Assembly (NCBI GenBank): GCA_934358405.1
Contig: CAKRKL010000042.1
Coordinates: 1-14,340 of the forward strand
Length of the DNA: 14,340 nt
Reading direction: 5' to 3'
Origin: an uncultured Blautia sp.
GTDB lineage: Bacteria > Bacillota > Clostridia > Lachnospirales > Lachnospiraceae
Position numbers and translations under genes: made by a program. Numbering within the stretch: the stretch's first letter is position 1; the number at the start of each line of letters is the position of its first letter. The notes under the pieces are model-generated. The model saw only the letters and a program-made list of their open reading frames with translations, had not been told where the DNA came from and did not search any database. This document shows, piece after piece, positions 1-5,013 of the stretch.

Positions 1-743
1 TGAGTAAGTCCATACTTTTCCCACAGTCTGTCCAGTGTGTTTAGGTAAATGTTTGCCAGTAACGGAGATATGACTGAACCTTGGCTTGTTCCCAGTTCAG
101 AGATTGTCAGTACATTTCCGTATAATACTCCTGATACTAACCATTGTTTTATCAGCTTCAATATCCTACGGTCTGATATTCTCTGTTCTACCAGTTTCAT
201 CAGCTTTCCTTGGTTTACATTGTCAAAGAACTTTTCAATATCTGCGTCTACTACATAATAGCCCTTGTTGTTACACGCTTTCCTTACTACTTCCAGTGCT
301 TGTTTTGCACTTCTTTTCGGTCGGAATCCATAGGAACATTCTCTAAAGTCAGCTTCGAATACTGGCTCTATTGCTATCTTTGTAGCCATTTGCACAATTC
401 TGTCCTTGACCGTTGGTATTCCAAGAGGTCTTTCACTTCCGTCTGGTTTTGGTATCATAACTCGCTTTACTGGAGATGGTTTATACTTTCCATTCATCAG
501 TTCTGATTTGATTTCTGACAGGTATTTTTCAATTCCCATCGCTTCAACATCCTCGATTTTGATACCATCCACACCACTGGAACCTTTGTTAGCTTTTACC
601 CGTTTCCATGCCTCAAAAAGTACATCATCTCGATATACCTTATCATAAAGTGCATGAAATCTTCGGCTGTCACACTTCTTGGCTGTCAGATATAGTTTGT
701 TTTGAAGTTGTCGAACTTTTTCTTTGGAGTTATTAGTCTGCAT
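1..743 (-). CDS. ltrA: Group II intron reverse transcriptase/maturase (LtrA-like), N-terminal part
   Basis: Partial: 247 codons run from the ATG at 743 to the left edge, with no stop reached. The product copies intron RNA into DNA at a new target and helps the intron RNA fold and splice. Visible reverse-transcriptase landmarks, in order, are NKGSSGVDG (RT0/RT1 region), IPKPDGSERPLGIPTVKDRIVQ (RT1/2), a CSYGFRPKRSA block (RT2a/3) and VDADIEKFFDNV, whose first aspartates belong to the catalytic set (RT3). Near the edge comes TSQGSVISPLLANIYL (RT4). The YADD box, maturase X domain and any endonuclease domain would lie beyond position 1. An in-frame TGA lies eight codons or fewer upstream of 743, so no longer start is available. 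The AGTGAGAG just upstream is only a weak ribosome binding site, which is common for intron ORFs. The frame is intact in what is seen. Confidence 0.93.
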   Translation of the reverse strand, partial: MQTNNSKEKVRQLQNKLYLTAKKCDSRRFHALYDKVYRDDVLFEAWKRVKANKGSSGVDGIKIEDVEAMGIEKYLSEIKSELMNGKYKPSPVKRVMIPKPDGSERPLGIPTVKDRIVQMATKIAIEPVFEADFRECSYGFRPKRSAKQALEVVRKACNNKGYYVVDADIEKFFDNVNQGKLMKLVEQRISDRRILKLIKQWLVSGVLYGNVLTISELGTSQGSVISPLLANIYLNTLDRLWEKYGLT

Positions 744-1261
744 GACATTCTCTCACTCTTACCCTCTCTACAAACATGAATGAAGTAGGGAACCTTCCCA
801 TAAACTGCGTTTTCTTGCACAGTCATTATCGGTACTATGTTCCCCTCCGACTCCCTTCCATCAGAAATACGATTTCGTCAAGCTTATACGCTTTCTCTTT
901 ACCTTTCGGTGATGGGTAGGGTCTCTCCAGTTCCGAACTACACTTTTCATACATACCGTTTCCTCTATACCGAGAGATTCTTCCGTGCTGTTTTCCAGTT
1001 TCTCCACACGTTCCATGGTTTTCGCCTATTTTACCAAGGCTCAACTTCCCTTTTCTCTCTTTCGAGACCTTTTTAACGATACGGCAGAATTCACTTTATG
1101 TTACGGTCTGCATGATTGCTCGCCCCTTTTTCAAGGTTACTTTATCCACTCGCTTAGCACCCTGTATTACTACAACGCACCGAGTTTAGCTACACGGCTC
1201 ACTGGCGATTACCGTGACCGGACTTGCACCGGCAAGTGTAGTCCAGCTTTGCTGGACACAC
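1..1261 (-). mobile_element. Group II intron, 5' part (ribozyme domains plus start of its reverse transcriptase); truncated by the window edge
   Basis: Read on the minus strand, the element begins at 1261 with GTGTG, matching the group II 5' consensus GUGYG. A perfect hairpin follows (GTCCAGC-AAA-GCTGGAC, 1241-1257), then a GGTGCAAGTCC segment that resembles the GGTGAGAGTCC segment I recall in domain I of the Oceanobacillus IIC intron. About 500 nt of non-coding, structured RNA precede the reverse transcriptase start at 743, as expected for domains I-III with the ORF in domain IV. A small hairpin (1040-1024, stem GCCT/AGGC) presents GTAAAA in its loop, the exact complement of the last six exon bases TTTTAC (1262-1267). 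This is a textbook EBS1-IBS1 pairing and fixes the 5' splice site. Domains V/VI and the 3' end lie outside the window. The insertion site directly after a terminator hairpin is typical of class C introns, but I do not assign a class from the protein. Confidence 0.85.
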
Positions 1262-1268
1262 GTAAAAG

Positions 1269-1310
1269 AAAAGGGATGGGAAAAAGCCGGTGCTTTTTCC
1301 TGTCCCTTTT
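1269..1310 (-). terminator. Strong hairpin, probable terminator of the M56 peptidase operon and target of the intron
   Basis: Arms of 19 nt (1269-1287 and 1292-1310) flank a 4-nt loop. On the minus strand the stem is A-rich on its 5' side and is followed by CCCTTTTCTTTTAC, a T-rich tail, about 77 nt after the stop of the M56 gene. The minus-strand RNA has two adjacent mismatches in the stem, while the plus-strand RNA can pair throughout using two G-U pairs, so it may work in both directions. The group II intron begins directly after the T-rich tail. Confidence 0.75.
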
Positions 1311-1386
1311 CTGAAACCTCCGTCCCTCCAAGCCTCCGAAAGTAAAGATAGTGTAAAGTACATATAATGGAATGAATTAAACTAAA

Positions 1387-2643
1387 TTATTTGTGTGGAC
1401 ATTTTACGTAAGTTGTAGTGCTTATAAGTTCTTCAAGAACAAGATGATTGCATTTTTGACAAATCTTTGCTTTATATCGTTTGATTATACAACCTCCATC
1501 GTTTTTTAGAGTATGTGTATCTGCATAACCAGATTTGAAATTATGGCTGCAAAGAATTGCTCGTGTTTCTAAAGTTGATGAATCAAGAGTAACTACAGTT
1601 CCATCTGGATAAGTAAAATAAATACAGGAATCTGAGATTTCATCAGTATAGGTATTACTTTCAGTAAAGATAAATGATTGTATATTTGATGCATTATCAT
1701 CAATACTTTCTACCGTCTGCATCGGCGTATACGCAAATACCGTTGTACCACTCAAGATCACAGAAGCCAGAATGGCTGCCGCAGTCCCAATCTTAGACGC
1801 CTTTTTGTTTCTGTTCATAATGAGTTCCACTCTCCTTTTCATTGTGTTCTTGTCCCCCAACAAGTTGTTTCTCCAGACCACAGGAACCTGTCTGTTTCTT
1901 GCAGAAAGCTTCACAAGTGCAGTGGCGTAGGCTCTTCGTTCCTCTCTGGAACAGCCTTCTGTGGCAGCTTCGTCCGCTATGTTTTCGGAAAAACGTGTAT
2001 AAAGTAAAAATATCAGCAGTGCTAACGGGTTAAAATAATGAAGGCAAATTGCTAACAAGCAGAGTAATTTTACAGCTGAGTCCCGGCGGCGCAGGTGTGA
2101 ATATTCGTGCCGCAAGATCATTTCTGACAATCTGGATTCCCGGAAATCAGCCGGTACCACAATAAAGGGCTTACAAAAGCCAATGGTATAGGGCGTGTTC
2201 ATTTCCGGGGAAATGCGGTATTTTACATTTCCGATTCCAGAGAGGAAACAGGTTCTTATCTCCGTGATTTTCTTCAGTTTTCGCGTGAGCTGGTGGTATT
2301 TTATGGTTTCGTAAATGCAAAAGCCTGTGATGACGAACAGCCAGCATAAGATAACCATAAGAATCCAGCCAGGCATCCACACAGAGATTCCGTGGTAAGA
2401 TACCGCTTCCTTGTTGTCAAAATTTACAAAATAGGAAATGCTTTTTAGAGCGTTTGCCGCTTCCAGCACATCCTGCGGCAGGTAATACTTTATCACCTGA
2501 AAAGGTATGAGGTATCCCGCCAGACTCAGTAACAACAGTTTCCGGCCAAGCCGATAAGAAAAATTTTTCCGTTTAAGAAGCATCAGCAGAATACAGACCA
2601 GTAATGGCAGCGTTCCTGCTATGCTCATGCAGATCAAAAGCAT
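1387..2643 (-). CDS. BlaR1/MecR1-type M56 family membrane metallopeptidase with Cys/His-rich C-terminal tail
   Basis: 418 residues. An integral membrane zinc protease of the antibiotic-sensor type; in known relatives, signal binding outside triggers cleavage of a BlaI-type repressor inside. Hydrophobic segments lie at about 1-22, 36-53, 92-114, 192-216 and 286-305. The zinc motif HEYSH is at 179-183 in the family context ILRHEYSHLRRRD, and ENIADEAA (220-227) supplies the expected downstream glutamate. The transpeptidase-like sensor domain of BlaR1 is absent. After the last helix there is about 110 residues ending in a tail with CSHNF, a single Cys, CQKC and CPH, which looks like a small metal-binding module. 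The coding DNA for this tail is visibly more AT-rich than the rest. The start at 2643 has GAGGG upstream and lies 13 nt after the stop of the preceding gene, so the two are an operon. No BlaI-like gene is adjacent. The family call is firm; substrate and signal are unknown. Confidence 0.88.
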   Translation of the reverse strand: MLLICMSIAGTLPLLVCILLMLLKRKNFSYRLGRKLLLLSLAGYLIPFQVIKYYLPQDVLEAANALKSISYFVNFDNKEAVSYHGISVWMPGWILMVILCWLFVITGFCIYETIKYHQLTRKLKKITEIRTCFLSGIGNVKYRISPEMNTPYTIGFCKPFIVVPADFRESRLSEMILRHEYSHLRRRDSAVKLLCLLAICLHYFNPLALLIFLLYTRFSENIADEAATEGCSREERRAYATALVKLSARNRQVPVVWRNNLLGDKNTMKRRVELIMNRNKKASKIGTAAAILASVILSGTTVFAYTPMQTVESIDDNASNIQSFIFTESNTYTDEISDSCIYFTYPDGTVVTLDSSTLETRAILCSHNFKSGYADTHTLKNDGGCIIKRYKAKICQKCNHLVLEELISTTTYVKCPHK

Positions 2644-2656
2644 GCAAGTCCCTCAC

Positions 2657-3061
2657 TTATAATTTGTCTATGAAATCTAGTAATTCCTTCTGGTCCTTTT
2701 CGCTGAGCTTTCCCTCGTCAGCAAAGGCACAGAACAGACAGGCAAGTGAATCCTTGAAGTCCTGGGAATATTCTTCCCGGGGTTCCCTGCAGCTGGATTT
2801 CTGGTGCCGCATAATCTTCTCCTGGAAATCCCGGATCAGCTGGTCTCTTTTTTCAAGCTTGTGGCGCAAATGAAGATTGTGCGCAAAGAAACCGTAAGCG
2901 ATTAGGGGAAAACCAAAGGAAAGGGCTATGGCCTTCACCAGATAAAAGGTTGCGTTGGACTGATCCATGGCGGGGATCCCACTGACCATGCAGACCAGCA
3001 GTGAACATCCGGTAAAAACCACAAAAAGGCCACCGAATAACACTAAAATAATTTTTTTCAT
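2657..3061 (-). CDS. Small two-helix membrane protein of unknown function, co-transcribed with the M56 peptidase
   Basis: 134 residues from the ATG at 3061, chosen because AGGAGG lies 6 nt upstream; an ATG 15 nt earlier overlaps that site and is less likely. Two hydrophobic segments (about 3-28 and 42-63) are followed by a charged, probably helical region (HLRHKLEKRDQLIRDFQEK, about 68-87). The acidic C-terminal part contains CLFC and ends in KDQKELLDFIDKL. I do not recognise the family. A lipobox is not convincing: the residues before the first Cys are F-T-G. It is the first gene of the operon, in the place where blaI usually stands before blaR1, but it has no winged-helix features and cannot be called a repressor. 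It may be a partner or regulatory subunit of the membrane peptidase; this is inference from position only. Confidence 0.72.
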   Translation of the reverse strand: MKKIILVLFGGLFVVFTGCSLLVCMVSGIPAMDQSNATFYLVKAIALSFGFPLIAYGFFAHNLHLRHKLEKRDQLIRDFQEKIMRHQKSSCREPREEYSQDFKDSLACLFCAFADEGKLSEKDQKELLDFIDKL

Positions 3062-3203
3062 TAAGGACCTCCTCATTACTACGTAGAAACGGGATTCATG
3101 AAATATGTTTATTTCCTGCTCCCTTTACTATATATACGAAGCCCGGCGGCAAAAATAACACGGAATCTGTAAAAAAATTTAAAATATTTTCGAAATGGGT
3201 AAA

Positions 3204-3233
3204 ATTATGGTATACTCATGATACCAGGGTCAA
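3204..3233 (-). promoter_or_regulatory. Probable promoter of the small membrane protein / M56 peptidase operon
   Basis: On the minus strand TTGACC (3233-3228) and CATAAT (3209-3204) are separated by 18 bp, giving a start near 3197 and a leader of roughly 135 nt. It overlaps the oppositely directed promoter and one arm of the inverted repeat at 3227-3248. Confidence 0.5.
3208..3216 (+). promoter_or_regulatory. Extended -10 promoter of the exonuclease gene
   Basis: TGGTATACT fits the extended -10 form TGn-TATAAT (one mismatch in the hexamer). The -35 region is poor (TTTCGA-like at 3188-3193), consistent with reliance on the TG extension. Transcription would begin near 3223, which puts the inverted repeat at 3227-3248 at the very 5' end of the mRNA. 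Confidence 0.55.
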
Positions 3234-3248
3234 AAAATCTTTTGACCC
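3227..3248. repeat. Perfect 9-bp inverted repeat in the divergent promoter region
   Basis: Arms GGGTCAAAA (3227-3235) and TTTTGACCC (3240-3248) flank AATC. It overlaps the minus-strand -35 element and lies at the expected 5' end of the plus-strand transcript. It could be an operator for both directions or a 5' mRNA hairpin; the sequence alone does not decide. Confidence 0.7.
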
Positions 3249-3292
3249 CAACATCACTCATGACAGACACAAAAACAGAAGGAGAATTTATT

Positions 3293-4342
3293 ATGCCCAA
3301 ATTCCTTATTATAGACGGCTCCTCCATGCTGTCCACATCCTACTACGGAAACCTCCCCAAGTCTGTTCTTTTTGCAAAGACAGAGGAGGAGAAAGAGAAG
3401 CACTATCCGGAGATTCTGCATACCTCCGATGGGAAATACACCAATGCCATGTTTACCATGCTCCGCACCCTGCTGGCAGTATATAAGAAGGTGAAGCCGG
3501 AGTATGTGGCCTTTACCTTTGATATGACAAGGGACACCTTCCGCCGCACCCAGCTTGGAGCGGATTTCTATAAGGCGAACCGGAAGGAGACAGCACAGCC
3601 CTTAAAGGAGCAGTTCGTGCAGATGGAAGAGTTCCTTGCAGCCATCGGCTGTCCGGTATTTATGAGCACGGATTACGAAGCGGATGACTATGCAGCATCT
3701 CTGGTAGAGAAATTTGAGGGACCAGAGCTTCAGACCTATGTAATGACCAAGGATCACGATTATTTCCAGCTGGTAAGCGATTACACCCGTATGTGGCGTG
3801 TCGTCACAAAGGATAAGCTGGAGGCTCTTAAGGATGCCTACGGCCTTTATGGGAAGGATGCCTATGAAGCCCTTCCTCCCAATGTGTTTGAGTACACCCC
3901 GGAAATCGTTCATTCAGAAGAGGGCGTTTATCCGAAGCAGATTCCGGTCCTTCTTGCTATTACAGGAGACCCGGGAGACGGAATCCCAGGCTGCAAGGGC
4001 GTTTCCTCAGCTGCTGCACCTTTGGTGGAGGAGTATCACACCCTGGATGAAATTTACAGGGCCATTGAAGACTGCGAGGGCGTTGCGAAGAAAGAGAAGG
4101 AGTTGAACACCTTCTGGAAAGAAAACCTTGGCATTGGCAGAAGCCCTTTAAAGGCATTGAAGACCAACAAAGAGATGGTGTATTTAAGTGAACAGCTTGC
4201 AGCTATGAAGCGAGACATTACAATAGAAGAGAGCCTGGAGGATATGCGCCTGAGCATTGACCTAAGTGAGCTGAAGAAGCAGCTGAAGCGATATGAGATG
4301 AACAGCATACTTGCAGAAGTAGAAAAGCTGGAGCATGTGTAA
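3293..4342 (+). CDS. Stand-alone 5'-3' exonuclease (PolA N-terminal domain / flap endonuclease family)
   Basis: 349 residues. Predicted metal-dependent nuclease that removes 5' ends and flaps from DNA, as the N-terminal domain of DNA polymerase I does; here no polymerase or proofreading domain is attached. Acidic metal-site residues are in place: D8 (FLIIDGSS), D77 (FTFDMTRDTFRR), E129/D131/D132 (YEADDYAA), D154/D156 (TKDHDYF) and D226/D229 (GDPGDGIPGCKGV). The last block begins the helix-three-turn-helix DNA-binding segment. Compared with typical PolA there are some 20 extra residues between positions 20 and 45. The usual GVGPKTA of the DNA-binding loop reads GVSSAAA. The start at 3293 is chosen because GGAG lies 9 nt upstream (GGAGAATTTATT) and the family's hydrophobic first strand follows at once; the upstream in-frame extension is unlike the family and overlaps promoter elements. 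Monocistronic, ended by a bidirectional terminator. Confidence 0.9.
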   Translation: MPKFLIIDGSSMLSTSYYGNLPKSVLFAKTEEEKEKHYPEILHTSDGKYTNAMFTMLRTLLAVYKKVKPEYVAFTFDMTRDTFRRTQLGADFYKANRKETAQPLKEQFVQMEEFLAAIGCPVFMSTDYEADDYAASLVEKFEGPELQTYVMTKDHDYFQLVSDYTRMWRVVTKDKLEALKDAYGLYGKDAYEALPPNVFEYTPEIVHSEEGVYPKQIPVLLAITGDPGDGIPGCKGVSSAAAPLVEEYHTLDEIYRAIEDCEGVAKKEKELNTFWKENLGIGRSPLKALKTNKEMVYLSEQLAAMKRDITIEESLEDMRLSIDLSELKKQLKRYEMNSILAEVEKLEHV

Positions 4343-4350
4343 AAAGTAAA

Positions 4351-4390
4351 ACCAAAATCAAAAAACAAAAACCAAATCAAAAAACAAAAA
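4351..4390. repeat. Tandem A-rich direct repeat, two 20-nt units
   Basis: Unit 1 (4351-4370) begins ACCAAAATC and unit 2 (4371-4390) begins ACCAAATC; both continue with an A-rich stretch containing AAAAAACAAAA. A third ACC begins the terminator stem region. It lies between the exonuclease stop and its terminator and has no coding potential; it probably arose by slippage or local duplication. Confidence 0.7.
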
Positions 4391-4438
4391 CCGTAATGAG
4401 AGCCTGCCGGAAAGCAGAGCATTTTCATTACGGTTTTT
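4386..4438. terminator. Bidirectional intrinsic terminator between convergent exonuclease and nrdG genes
   Basis: Perfect 14-bp arms AAAAACCGTAATGA (4386-4399) and TCATTACGGTTTTT (4425-4438). A 25-nt apical part contains a second small stem (CTGC/GCAG). A-runs on the left and T-runs on the right give a U tail in both directions. Confidence 0.9.
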
Positions 4439-4472
4439 GCTTTTTAAATGGTGTATAATGAGGAACTTAGGC

Positions 4473-4982
4473 TCAAAGTCCTTCTTTTATTACCTTTCCA
4501 TCCTTCAGATGAAGGATCCTCTGGTTGCTGCTTCCACGGAACTGTAAGGAGATATCCTTTAGCTCCTGAACAAATTCCCCATCTACAAGAACGTCGATGC
4601 AGGAGAGCATGCGGTCTGTATAGGGCGTGTAAACCCTGCCGCCGGGAACCATATCCTTATCAAAAAGGTATCCGCTGTAGCACCAGATGGATTTATCTGG
4701 GTAAGTGCGTCGGATCTCCTCCAGAAGCTTTGTAAGAGCAGGCTGGTTCTCCGGCTCGAAGGGCTCTCCCCCAAGGAGAGAGAAGCCTTCTATATAGGAG
4801 GGAGCCAAAAGCTTCAGAATTTTGTCCTGTGTCTCTTTGGTGTAAGGGGTGCCGTAATTAAAATCCCAGGTAGGTGCATTAAAGCAGCCCTTACAGTGAT
4901 GCCTGCAGCCGGAAACAAACAGGCTTACCCGAACACCTATGCCATTTGCAATATCGTATGATTTAATAGTTCCGTAGTTCAT
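4473..4982 (-). CDS. nrdG: Anaerobic ribonucleotide reductase activating enzyme (radical SAM)
   Basis: 169 residues, the usual length. NrdG uses S-adenosylmethionine and a 4Fe-4S cluster to place the glycyl radical on NrdD, switching on dNTP synthesis without oxygen. The cluster motif CRHHCKGC gives C26, C30 and C33 in the CxxxCxxC spacing; CFNAPTWDF follows, and LLGGEPFEPEN (69-79) is the conserved GGEP block that contacts SAM. The start at 4982 has AAGGA about 9 nt upstream and the family N-terminus (MNYGTIKSYDIANGIGVRVS). It lies 31 nt after the nrdD stop on the same strand with no terminator between, so it is translated from the nrdD mRNA. Only the bidirectional terminator at 4386-4438 follows. 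Confidence 0.97.
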   Translation of the reverse strand: MNYGTIKSYDIANGIGVRVSLFVSGCRHHCKGCFNAPTWDFNYGTPYTKETQDKILKLLAPSYIEGFSLLGGEPFEPENQPALTKLLEEIRRTYPDKSIWCYSGYLFDKDMVPGGRVYTPYTDRMLSCIDVLVDGEFVQELKDISLQFRGSSNQRILHLKDGKVIKEGL

Positions 4983-5013
4983 AATGTGGTTTCCTTTTTA
5001 TATGAAACTATTT

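Noticed and set aside
49..648. Plus-strand open frames over the left edge
   Set aside because: They are antisense to the intron reverse transcriptase, whose conserved motifs are unmistakable, and have no ribosome binding sites.
1176..1180. GTGCG on the minus strand as the intron 5' end
   Set aside because: It also begins a hairpin and a GGTGCTAAG segment, but the start at 1261 gives GTGTG, a perfect EBS1-IBS1 match and the position right behind a terminator, so it is much better supported.
1185..1260. tRNA gene on the minus strand
   Set aside because: Only a T-arm-like hairpin is present. No matching acceptor stem, anticodon arm or CCA end could be found.
835..1314. Open frames on both strands in the intron RNA region
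   Set aside because: They lie in ribozyme sequence, overlap each other and show no protein-like features.
1360..1372. TATAAT-like promoter on the plus strand
   Set aside because: No -35 element and no plus-strand gene follows; AT-rich chance match.
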